Assembly (NCBI GenBank): GCA_021186555.1
Contig: JAJKFL010000007.1
Span: 31,285,827-31,349,826 of the forward strand
Reading direction: 5' to 3'
From: Reticulitermes speratus
Lineage: Eukaryota > Arthropoda > Insecta > Blattodea > Rhinotermitidae
DNA: 64,000 bases
A model generated the notes under the pieces. That model was not told the origin of the DNA, searched no databases, and saw only the letters and a program-made list of their open reading frames with translations. Position numbers and translations under genes: made by a program. Each line of letters starts with the position of its first letter. Within the stretch, counting starts at the first letter, position 1. Shown here in pieces: positions 34,090 through 46,600 of the stretch.

Positions 34090-36290
34090 AAAATCGTATA
34101 ATATTTATTTTTAAAATAATTGTTATCTTAAACTGTCACACATTCACAGAAATTTCTTACTGGTTATTTGCAATATTTACGACGTTTGATATCAAATAAT
34201 ATGGCTGACAGTTCAGCCGTTGTGTGTCAACGTAACATGTAGTCTTCTTCAGTTTCACACAATCACAGCGAATAGCTTAACATTCGATTGTAGAATGTAA
34301 TTAAAAATTATTATAATTCTTTCTATGTCGGTGGGATGAACTTTGTATATGTGGATTCTTCTTCATAAAAGACCATGTAAATGCAGTCGCTCATTTAAGT
34401 CGTGTAGTGTCCAAAATAGAATACATAAATCTTCCTTCTTCGTAACTTTGTGTCCGTTCTGACCAATTCGAGCGAAGCAATCACTGTTAAAACCAAATTC
34501 TCTTAAACTAAGATTTATTTACAACTATCTTTCAGGTCCGAAAGAAATAGACTAATTTATAATGATTGGGATTTGTGTAAATAAACAGGAAACAAAGTTT
34601 AATGGCCCTGCTTTACTTATATGTGACTATCGGAGACTAGCAGTGAAAGGGTTAGTCTATCGACTAGGGCGTTATAGTGTGCTGTATTTACAAACCGTTC
34701 CTTTTTTGTTCTTTTCCTTCCATTCGTATGTTTCATTTCCGAAATGACTAAAACTGATTTCTACGAAATTTTGTACAGAGGGTTTACGCCAAAAGTCCTC
34801 TCGCGTGTTTTGTTGGATTTCGTATCGTTGTAATACGAAACGTCGCTTTACACGAAATTCTTACCAGACTCCGTGTCTTTTATGAGAAAGGAGAGCTTAA
34901 AAATTGAAAGTGTATGTTCCTCTAAAACATCCATCTTTGTATATCCTATGTGCTGTGGCATGTACTTGAACAGTTACGTATAGTGTAATGCCTTATCTGT
35001 TAACAATGAGATTCGTCCGAAGTCGGGTAAGTTGCTGTGCCTCACGATACTCAGCCCTTATTTCTTGTGCACAGTGGATAAGACGAGGAAATGAATAAAT
35101 TAGTTTGTGTCTGAAATAAATTGAAATTTATAACTAAAAAGAATGCCTATTCTCAGAGAGGCACATTACAGACACGGATATAACCTACTGTATTGGAATA
35201 AACCTTTCGTAAGTAGTTTGTTACCAGGATATGTCTTGTCGTTTCGTCATCCACAGACTTTCACATTTCTAATCTGCAAACCCTGTTTGGTTTAAAGTGT
35301 GCTGAAGTGTGTTTTCGCCAGACAAGGTGTGATGTGTGCTGCAGATATCACAGATTTCAAGCAATACTTAGACATGCCTTTTGCAGGCTATCAGTGAGTC
35401 ATGGTGGTCCCTTGTGAATTATTGACTGATGTATTTTGTATCTGGTATGAGTCTTGGCCCCTCGAGGTAAATGCTGGGATATTGCCCTAAACCTGGTCAC
35501 TTTCTCTTCTATCTTCTGGAGCCTTCCAAATGCATCTTTTCGTATTTGGGCCTAGTAACCTGAGCTGGTGACAAAGTATCGCTAAATGTAGTAACAAGTG
35601 AAAGAACATACTTCTCATAGAAATTGAAGCCATGCCAGTCCGCGTTACATATCCTGTTACGCAAATTCATAGAATATTTGTTATTGATGTTACTAAACAG
35701 TATTTTTGTTTCTAAAGGAAGTGCTAATATATTGTCAGCCTCTTCACTTCGGCTGCTAAAAAGGAAAATGATGTGTTGTGTATTTTTAGCCCATATTGAA
35801 ATGGAATAAAACGCTTTTCCAATTTAGAATTACTTGCAGTCCCGTCGTCTTCTTCGCGTTCTTTCTTGTTTTCTTTTTATATCTCTCGATACAAATGCAG
35901 CACATTCTCGTAGAATTATTTTAATGTTAGTTAAGAGCTTACTTTTTAGCCATCCATAATTGCCATTTTAGGAAGCACCAAATCTGGCATCGTATTTTTG
36001 AGAATCGATTAATGATTCTTTTATTTTAGAACCATTTAACTGTTATTTCACATTACTTTCAGAAAATTGATTTTTTTTGGAGTTTTATTCCAAAGGACAC
36101 CATATACAGTATATTGTGCACGAAGAAACTTGCACTAGCAAAGTGATCAGCTTAATATGGGTTTTAAATGTATTTGTATCAGAAACTTTGTTGTGCTGAT
36201 CTGAATTTATTAAACTCCAACTTGTATCTGACGTTTTGTTTGGAAAGCGATGTTAAAGTGCAGAGTTTTAGTATTTTTTTAAGTGGACCT
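34090..36290. other. AT-rich intergenic stretch beyond gene B 3' end
   Basis: No long frame, SINE or array recognised. Confidence 0.5.
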
Positions 36291-36295
36291 ACGTT

Positions 36296-36301
36296 TTTAT
36301 T
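36296..36301 (-). terminator. Candidate poly(A) signal of gene B
   Basis: AATAAA on the minus strand about 310 bases after the gene B stop codon. It is the first exact hexamer I noticed downstream. The region is AT-rich, so chance occurrence is possible. Confidence 0.4.
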
Positions 36302-36610
36302 ATAAGCTTCTCTGGGGACACAGAAATATAGCCTACGGATGATTAAAGTTTTGAGAATTTAATTTTAATTTAACATTTTGTTTTTAAGGACATTACTAAA
36401 CGAACGGCGAGATAATGGACGTGATTTGAATTACCGAGAATCCATCAAACAGAAACGGAACAAGAGTGCTGGTATAGTCGTGTGCTGTCAGTGAGCAGTG
36501 TTGTGCTTTTGGTATAATCAGCACACTTTGTGTATTGTGAGGCTTATGCACCGCACCTCGCTGGTCTCTTACAACCAGTTCTAAAGGGTTATCCATCTAT
36601 ACCAATCCTA

Positions 36611-37083
36611 TTAATGCCCTGTCTTGATCTTGTAGGTAGCCTTCCATATCTCAAAGAGGCAGATAGTGGAGTGAAACCTGTAGAAAATGGCCAACGGCAT
36701 AGAAACATGGGTAATAACCGTCCAGGGCCAAACACCGAAGAACTTGAGGTGCTCGGGACTGTATTGAGCATGTCCCTTCTGCATGACACAGATCATCCAC
36801 ATGGCAGCGTTAGCCACGATGAGGAACGTGATGAGTTGGCGGCCTGGTTTATTCTTCTTGTCACCCTTTGTCTTGCAGCGTCTGCTAGTGCCGTCCAGTA
36901 CCAGGATTGTCTGCGCAGTTGTCTGTGTGAGGGCAAGAATTTCAATGACGGATCCAGCTGGTACTTCAGATTCTTCAGCGTAGGTGAAGCCGATGATGGA
37001 GAATATACAGTAGACGTACATTCCGGCCTGTGCCATCACCAGTAGATTGTTATCCAGACCCAAACTGTGCCCACCACTAGTCT
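36611..37083 (-). CDS. Otop: Gene B terminal exon, membrane segments 9-12 and stop
   Basis: 473-bp last exon, acceptor gttaccttacag. It reads [19 protein letters not shown] (segment 9), [19 protein letters not shown] (10), a Lys-rich loop [31 protein letters not shown] (11), then [20 protein letters not shown] and [14 protein letters not shown] (12), closing [10 protein letters not shown] and TAA. The C-terminus is short, as in many otopetrins. A long plus-strand open frame over the same bases (36530-37045) is only its shadow. Confidence 0.97.
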
Positions 37084-40000
37084 CTGTAAGGTAACAGTAC
37101 ACTGGCATCAGAAGAGTGGTGGATGGTGATACAGCAGGGTACGACCCAGTGCTTTGACACTGATATGAGACCACACGTTGGTCTGTTGCACCTCCCCTGA
37201 TGACAGAGGTGATAGTGAGTTGGTATAGGGCATTAGTAGAGCGATAATCAGCGGAAGGGAATCGGAGGACTCAAACTTGTTACACTGCCAGTGTTCGCCA
37301 AAAATTCCGTTTAGTCTACCCTGGAACTGAATACAGTTCTCCGCAGTGGGATGAGGCTGTTAGCCGCTGCTCTGTTGTGGGATCTGACTGATCAAAATGA
37401 AAGATGTTCATACACGTGGAAACATCTCGAGTTAAGTCGGAAGTCTGTTGGCGCCTACTTACTGGAAAAGTTTTTTTTCACGTAGCGTAGTGAAAGCAGT
37501 GTCGTTACTTATTTTCTGGCTCTTTACATTTGTGTACAGGTATGTGCAGATATCTTAAAAAGACACTCAGTGGGGGGTACTAACAGACTTCAGACTTACT
37601 CTCGTATTTAGCTCTGTGCAGACACATTCAGATAAGTCTTCTTGTGTGTGGCCATTTTACGACGGAGGTCTCAATGAGTGATTCCTGCGAGGTTTTTTAC
37701 ACGAATGTGTTTGGGATTTGAGAGGCAAGATGCATATCCTTCTCAAAGTAATTTTCCTACGCTTCGCATTTGAGGATCTTCGTGTCAGGGCCAGAGAGCC
37801 TTTATAGCCGTATATCTGCTTCGTGGGGTAGAAGTGTACGTATTTCAGTGACCTACCTGCAGGAAGCCTACTGATCTTGAGCATGCATATCAACACAGCC
37901 AGACCGCCCAGAAGGTAGATGCCCATCTCGCACAGGCTGACCTCATAGACAGCGAGCTGCATGTACTCTTCTTCATCATGCAGCACGAAGAACAGGACCA
38001 GGCTGATGATGGTCAAGACGAGCACCAGGATTCCAGCACCGAGGCCCTTTTGGGCGTTGTGGCAGTCCACTGTGAGGTTGTGGGCTGTACGTAACGCGCC
38101 TGCAAGTGGAAAGTAGGCGTAGAGGGGGCGTGAAGGTAAAGCTTCACAAATTCATGACCTGTAGGGCTTGTGGCCAGCTTCGCGCACTGTGTCTGGTTTA
38201 CATTGGTCATATAAATATGGAGTTTAATATGAAGATTGACTGTATAATGCCCTGAAAACTGTGTAAAAAGTATATTAATATACTAGTAAATTAAACAATT
38301 TTTACACCAACCGATGCACTATTAAAACCACCTTTATTGTAGTTTTTATAAATATATACCCCTACATATGTTTCGATCCTCAGATCATCGTCAGGGGGTT
38401 TCCTTTTTGAAAGCCACTAATACTTCAATTACATAATTTGCAGGATCGCAGAGCACTTGTGTCTTAATATTGTATAAATTGTCTTGGTTAAAAATTATAA
38501 CACATTAAAACTTATGTTTTATAAGTTAAAATTGTGGTTAAAAGTTTGTATAAAGGTTGTAAAAGTTTTTGATTGCGGAAGTACTGGTGTTTTGAATCGT
38601 GGTAATTATACAATATTAAGACACAAGTGCTCTGCGATCCTGCAAATTATGTAATTGAAGTGTTAGTGGCTTTCAAAAAGGCAAACCCCCTGACGATGAT
38701 CTGAGGATCGAAATATATGTAGGGGTATATATTTACAAAAACTACAATAAAGGTGGTTTTAATAGTGCATCGGTTGGTGTAAAAATTGTTTAATTAGTGA
38801 AGATGCACGGTGATAGTAACGTGAAATTTAGTATATTAGTAGATAGAATCGTGGCTGGGATTCGGATCTTTGTGGTTATTTGCAACAAATTTAAATTAGA
38901 ATTTGTACTGAAATTCTTACCAAGAAGAAAATAATGTTAGTACCAATACTACAACAACAAAACAACTACTACTACTACTACTACTGAAAACAGTCTAGCA
39001 TAAGTGCTCGTACAATTGCAAAGTGTAACAACTCTGACTCGAATAATTTTTCACACAACTATCGTGGCTGTAATGCAATCACCAAATTACGTTTTACTGT
39101 TGGGTTACGAACTTATATCCCTGGAACAAAATACCTACAGAAATGGAAGTCTCTGCTTTAAGAAGTAGACTGTGTGAGACATGTCTGTAAGTCGTTGTTC
39201 TTTCCAAAATTTGCTGGGATTTAATACAAAATTCACGGCAGTTAGGCGTATATAAACATGAAATTCCGACTAACATATTATTATCTTCCACAAAAATACA
39301 CGCCCTGTTTTAATATCATTGACACTTCTTAGCCTGCGAGCTCTCCATTTTCAGCTATAAAAACGCTGTACAGTTTTTAAATAACCTTCATTGTAGACGC
39401 TAATTTCACACTTAGGTTAATAAGCTTGCTCGCTCCTGGCAAACATATGTCTGTGTGGCCCTATCGGATATGTTCTTACCTAGACTGTTACTGCTGTGAT
39501 CTCGACCTATGGTTTGGCTGCAAACGTGACGGTACGTTGTCCTGATGGGCGGAATCTTGATGTCCTTCCACATCTCGTACAGGGTCACTGCGCAAATCAG
39601 GCTGTATTCTATGGTGCATGGGAACAAATAGGCACTGGACTTCTGGACAAGCATACCTACGATGTTGCTCCTGGAGCAGTGGTAGGAAGATGCGCTCCGC
39701 CTAACTCGGTGCATGTCTGTTGTGTTGAAAGAGATGTTTGTGTGGTTGTCGTGGAGGTGTTCCGCGAGCTCTGAAACGTCTGTCAGCAAAAGCACAGTTC
39801 AGTAACTGCATAGAGCAGAGACGTGAGTGAGATTATGGTGGCCAATAAAATTTGTGCCTTCAAAGGTTTATCGCCGTGACTCGCTACTGGACCTTATAAT
39901 CACAGCCAGTTGAACTCGGTGCACATTCCCACGTCTTGTTTCCTTAAGCCGATGTACATACTTTCCTCCTGGCTATACCTGTATTTGTTTCTTACCTTGA

Positions 40001-40605
40001 TTTCGAACTTAAAATTTTCCAAAAGTTTCTGACGACGGTATGTAACATTGAGAACTAATGGGTTTCTGGACTCTGTCCATCGTCCGGAAATCTAAAATAG
40101 CTAGATAACACGACGTTTCGGAAACTGGAACTAGATAACGTCGTGTTATCTAGTTATTTGAGATTTCCAGACGATGGACAAAGTCCAGAAACCCATTAGT
40201 TTTTAAAATTTTCCATTCACACCGCCATCTTACCGATGTCACAGAACTCATCCTTTATTTTTTGATATCACTTATTACATTATGTGAAAGCTGAATATTA
40301 CAGGGTGTTTATTTTATCGTGTTCTTGAACACGGGAAATTTATGCCATAGGAAGCCTCTGTCCGCCGCGAAATGCGAGTCTGATTTTCCTCTGCAGTTCA
40401 ACTGACCTTATTTCGTAGAAGAGCCTCGAAGTACCCTAGATTCCTGGCTGATGCTGGTTTCAAATGCAATAAAGCTTCCATGCTCTGGGACACGGTAAAA
40501 TGTACACCTGTATAAAAACCTTCATGATGTAATTTTCTCCATCCTCCTGTTACCCCCTCTTTTAGGTTCAAGTGTACTTGTTACCGTTTTCCCACGTGTC
40601 CCAAA

Positions 40606-40647
<42 letters not shown>

Positions 40648-43600
40648 GTAATTGAAACTATGAGAGGTTAAGCTGCGCTGCGCGTTACTCACTGCGATGA
40701 CTGTGGTGGCTGAGGTGGCTGAGGTGCTCGATGTCGTGTTTGGTCTCCTCCACCAGGACGTACAGCCACTCGCATAAGTTTGTGGCCACCATGTGCATCA
40801 GGCCAAACCTTGCCACCGGCATGTAACGCCCCATCTGCATGTCCTGCGGTAATACTAACCATGAAGATGCGAAGTTTGAGGGTTTTTCAGCATTGCTGCT
40901 GAAGACTAAAATCTTCTGCGATGTTACAGTGTGTCAAATGTTAAAAATAGTTCAGGGTCAAGTAGTCTAAGAACACATGGTTCTTCGAAACCTCTAGACC
41001 CACACACGTAAAGACAGAGCGTCGCTTGCCAGAATACTTTAATCTTCAACCATAATAATAATAATAATGACAATAATCACAATTTTAAAAGGAAATGTGT
41101 CTATGTGGCTTTTCAACCCTTTGAATGAGTATGGGAGAATTGATGTGGAACTCCGCGTGTTTTTAATTTGGACACTAGAGTTGAAAGAGACTCCCACACT
41201 CTTTTGGAGGGGTTAAGGCGGCTGGGTCGTGAAGCTGGCCACTAACCTCCATTTACTGCCCAGGTTAAGACTGAGTGGAGCTATACCTCTTCTCTTATAT
41301 GCCTTTATGACATGCGCAAGGAAAACGTTGTGTAATAACAACAGTATACAATTTGCGAGGTACTGTTGAATACAGAATTTGATCAGATGTGGAAACAGGG
41401 AAATGTGCACAGAATTTTTGTTGGGAAATGTCTTGGAAAGCAACCACTTGGTGTAGGCAGAAGGAAATCGAAACATATGTGGTAATGTCAAGTATTTTGG
41501 GCTGTGCCATGGCTCAGGCGGTTAGTCGCCGGCCTCTCACCGCTGGGGCCCGGGTTCGATTCCGGGTCAGTCCGTGTGGGATTTGTGGTGGACAAAGTGG
41601 CACTGGGACAGGTTTTTCCCCAAGTACTTTGGTTGTCCCCCTGTCAGTTTCATTCCACCGGTGCTCCATTACAAGGAAAAACGAAAAAAACTGATCATCT
41701 TCATCACAGGGTTGCACAATAAGCCTTAATGCTGCGGTGCGTCCGTAGCATCTGCTGCGGGGCCCTTCACAAAAAAAGTCAAGTATTTGATGCAGGTAGT
41801 TAATGAAATGTCTTGTATTAGCATTTGTAGTTTATTTAACGGCGATGTCAGGAATTGGGAATATGCAGTGAATTTGAAATGTGAGGGTGAGGGACGTAGT
41901 GGCCTATTTAAGGCGCTGTCCAGGAATTTCCATGGAGGGACTGAGGGAAATTACTAGAATACTTCAGTAAGTATAATTGTGTTCAGATGGATATTTTAAA
42001 CTTGCACCTCACGAATACAGATGTCAAGGCGTTATTTGTTGAACCGGCGTGTTCGTTTTTAAATTTCGTGCAGTGACATTTCTTATTTTGGTGGGACATG
42101 CCAAACATTTATGTGTTAATACAGGATGGTCAATTCATTACACGTTTTGAAGCCGCAGTTTGTTACAAAGATATACCTTATTGTTCAGAAACATGAACTG
42201 AATCTGCATCAGTGTCAGCAGCATCCTGGTGCTCGATCTGAGGACCAGTAGCGTGTCGTCACAGTCGGATTCTCTTGCGAAATGCTGACCGACTTCGAGC
42301 CCCGAGTACACCATACTTCCAATGCCGAATCCTACAACAGCAGGTCACAAACACTTTTACAGTCTGTAGGTGCATAATTAGAGCGATTCTTGTTGCACTT
42401 ATCAACGCGATTTTGACTGTATATGTTACGAAGCGTTTAACGTTATTATGACTATAAACAGCGAGAGAGTTTGAAGCGGTGGAGGACTTTTAAGATTGTA
42501 CCCTAGAATTTTTCTAGAAGATTGAGGAAAGCCATAAAGAACTTCAGTCAGTTAGTTTGTATCTTAGGCCGTGTCATGGCTCAGGCGGTTAATCGCCGGC
42601 CTGTCACCGCGGAGGCCCGGGTTCGATCCCGGGTCGGTCCATGTGGGATTTGTGGTGGACAAAGTGGCACTGGGACAGGTTTTTATCTGAGTACTTCGGT
42701 TTTTCCCTGTCAATTACATTCCACCGGTGCTCCATTATAATGGAAAAGCAGAATAAACCTCATCATCTTCATCACAGGGTTGCACAATAAGTCTTAAGGC
42801 TGCGGTACGTCCGTAGCATCTGCTGCGGGGACCTTCAATAAATAAATAATAGTTTTTATCTGAGCTGGGTTTCGAGCGGAGTATCTTCAGAATACGAAGA
42901 GTGTTAACCATTACAAAGCAAATTTGAAACATAGGAAGGTTAGAGGAAGGTTTTCAGGACAAAAGTTTATTGGAAAGGAATCAGGGTTGTGATTTCTTTT
43001 ATTGGTGTTTGTACCGCTGCTCTGTTAGTTAAGGTGCAGCTGTGAAGCTCTTTCAGTCATAATTGTACTTGTATGTCTGCGGGTTACGTTCTGAAGCCTG
43101 AAACTTCAGGATATGAAACGGCCGCGATAACATTTAGACCATGTATTAAAAACGGAATTGACAAATAAAGTATGTGGATGTATAAGTAATAGTAATTAGT
43201 TAATAAGCACATACGAGTAAATGTATGTACTGAGATATATCCTGCCGATAAATGATACATAAATAACACAACTTCTGAATGGTAACCTCTCAGTGCTAGA
43301 TATTTAAAATTTATTAACTTTATTTCTGCATCAGGTGCGCACAAATCCCGGGTGCAGATCGCCGTGGCGACTAAATCTTGTACGGTGACGCATAACATTT
43401 GTGGGTCCTCAGTGTGGAACTTGCTTTGTGTCACACTTCTGGCGCTAATATTTTGAGGTGGCTCCCAAGATTTTTGGAAAAATTTGTTCACCCCTCGTCT
43501 AAACCGAATCTGGAACGAGTATGTGAAACCGGAAGTGCCGTGCATTATCTGTGTGACACCACTTTGAAACGGAGTGTATATGAGAGGATAATGCTGTCTG

Positions 43601-46600
43601 GCCGATCCCAGTGGCCGTGCGGTCTAAGGCGTCGGTCTGCGGCCGCTCGCTTACTAGGATCGTGGGTTCGAATCCCACCGGGGGCATGGATGTCTGTCTG
43701 TTGTGAGTGTTGTGTGTTATCAGGTAGAGGTCTCTGCGACGGGCTGGTCACTCGTCCAGAGGAGTCCTACCGACTGTGGTGTGTCTCAAATGTGTGTGAC
43801 CATGAAACCTCGACGAAACGAGGAGGCCCAGGTCCATATAGGGCTGTCGAGCCATAGGAAAAAAAAATGCTGTCTGGACCTTTGGGAACTGTCTTGTTTG
43901 GATATGGGGGACATTACCTGGATCATATTATGGTCCACAGACAGTATGAGGGTTCAGAGGTTATCCTGACCAGGTCAGCAACTGTCCAGTCTGTAGGAAG
44001 GAATACTTTACGCACCCATTGCTCCAAGCCGCAGGTAGAAGCTTCCATATCGCACGATTTCATCCTTTTGAGAGGAACCCCGACATTGGCACACAACTCC
44101 ATTTCTTCCTGAGGAAAAGAGTACAGGGATCATTGCATTAGTTAGGTCTAACTCTTTGATGTACACTTAACGACTGCGTCAAAGTGAGCTGCGTAAACGA
44201 CGTAGTCGACGTAAAATATGCCCATAAATATGGCGTGCTCAATGAAGTACTTGAATCTTTGACGCACTTGCACGAAAAGCTGCAGTTCTCCCTATAATAT
44301 GCCATGAAGGCACAGACGGCGAGTAGAGACATAGCCCTGCCCATTCTGATCCATTAAATGTACTACTAAATATTACTAAATGTAGTAAATAATTCTACCC
44401 ATTAAATGGGGTGGGTTGTCAAGGACACGTCTCGGCCGATTTACCCCCCCGGGATAGAGTCACGGTACTTTTTGTGCAAGAGGCTGGGTGGGCCCCAGGG
44501 CCAGTCTGGACGGGAGTGGAGAAGAGAAAATCTCTTCTTCCCACTGGGGGTTGGACCCCGAACTGTCCAGCCTTTAGCGAGTCTCTATAACCGACTGCGT
44601 TATCCCGGCTTCCGCACACGCTTAACAGCGAGTTATAGCTACGTAAATATGTGTGATAGACAATGCAATGCTTCCAACGGGACTTAATTCTACAACGTAT
44701 GTTTACGTCATAGGTGAATATGCGATGGGTGTCAGTATCTGCCTACGTATCCGTTGTGCGAGTGAGCCACACCGTAGATCTCTGTGAGATAAAATCTGAG
44801 GCTGAAGAAACAGGTGAGCATAGAACGTGTAAAAAAGATAGTACAGTCAGATGACAGCAGTCTGATAATTGAGGTTGACCCTCGACACTTTTAGTTAATA
44901 AAGCACAACCCGCACAAGACGCTTGGTTACGATAGAGCAGGTTTGTGGTGATGTCAGAGTCTGTTCGTTGGCCTCTGTGGTTACCGTGCTTGGGTTAAGT
45001 AGCGTGTTAATATTGTACGTCGCTTCCGATGCGAGATTTCAGATTCTGTAAGCGGCGTAGATGGAGGTCAGTCGTCTTCATTTAACTGATTCAGGAGATA
45101 GTCCACTAGTGATGTTATGTGGCACGGGTGGGTGAGGTGAGACGTACAAGAAAATTTTAATGGGGAAACATGCGAGGCATTTAAAGGGGTAGGGTATGTG
45201 AGTCATGTGACTGACCGTAGAGTACAATGGTGGGCTGAGATCTGCGTTCTTCTGGGATATTACGCTGCGTCATGTGGTAAGCAATTACCACATGACGCAG
45301 CGTAATATCCCGGAAGAGCGCAGATCTCATCAATATCGCGGCGGAAGCCTGAAATCTAGGTCAATGGTGGGCTGTTGTGAACACGGTAATGAACTGTCAT
45401 GTTCCGTTTGACAACCGCTGAGTGGAATGTCTTGACCAACTGACCGACTGTCAGACTCTTAAGAAGGATTTTGCTGTTTGGTGTCAGTTCGGTGCTGTTA
45501 TCATCTGTCTTCGTTACAACAGGAGCCTTCACTGGCAGTAGATGGCTATGAACTACCGTAAAGTGAACTTTTGCCTTGTCCATTCCACAAAACTACGAAT
45601 AGTTGGAGTCTATAGTGTGAGAGAATTTTTAGTTGTGTCTTACAGCTTGTGACTTGTACTTACTGTGTCTGCTGATGATAGTGTTAACTGCCTTTTCTTT
45701 AAGTGTCATGGCGTACAGGAAGCACATGAAGGTGATGCTGCCTAGGTTCAGGTACAGATAGAAACCCTGAAACATTAAAGCAGTTGACGTCAGTGTTGAA
45801 GTCGATGGTCGTGTGAATTTTGCTAAATACGTACTTATGATACAGGTGTCACAAGTAGAAGTGATTTACGTAACGAGGACCTATTCACTAAGATAAAAAT
45901 GTATAAAATTTAATTATGGAATGATTAGTGATTAATGAATTAGAAGGGATCTGGAAGGATGTGGATGTGACCTGTTTTGAAGTCGTGTCTAGAGAGCTGC
46001 ATATATAAACTGAGGAAAATAAAAGATCAGAGTCATGAGAGCCAGTTTCCGGGCAGACTTGAAACTGGGATCTCCAGCATTGCCAACCATTGGACCGCGA
46101 TGTTTAATCAGCCATTCTTTTTCCAATGGCTCGACAGCCCCTAGTTGGCCAGGACCTCCTTATTATCGAGGCTTCACGATCTCACTCAGACTCACCACAC
46201 TCGGTAGGACTCCACTGGACGAGTGATCAGTCAGACGCAGAGACCTCTACCTGACAACACACAACACTCACAAGAGACAGACATCTATGCCCTCGGCGGG
46301 ATTAGAACCCACAATCCCTAGTAAGCGAGCGGCCGTAGACCGCGCGGCCAGTGGGATCGGCTTAATCAGTCATACTGATATTAAATGTGCGTGTACACAC
46401 AATCGTGAATTCATGCTTTATAACTCAGCTTCCTTCCTGTCCTTCTGCATCTTCACGCCCACTAACTGTATTTGGCCAGCATCCTCTGCAAGCCAATCAT
46501 CGCCCACACCATTCCCTATTTAACTGCGTACCTAAGTGCTCCCGGCATTGTTCTTGGACGAGCGTCTTGGTACAGTCTGCCTGCTACGTCGTCTTTTTAT

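Larger units (their letters stand above)
38280..38835. repeat. Large foldback with a hammerhead-like motif in each arm (gene B intron)
   Basis: Left arm about 38308-38480, right arm about 38595-38785, inverted and closely similar (GATCGCAGAGCACTTGTGTC in both). Outer ends carry CCAACCGATGCAC, and the right end has AAGATGCACGGTGATAGTAA. The central 100 bp is AT-rich. The gene B transcript would carry the left-arm motif in sense. Confidence 0.9.

Noticed and set aside
36530..37045. 171-residue plus-strand frame
   Set aside because: Exact antisense of the terminal otopetrin exon, which has clear family motifs and a splice acceptor.
40611..40643. Regulatory TATA cluster
   Set aside because: Plain TA microsatellite within an intron.
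43602..43690. Genuine tRNA genes at SINE heads
   Set aside because: Heads with A and B boxes occur many times with long shared bodies and target duplications, and several lack a clean acceptor stem. They are SINE promoters.
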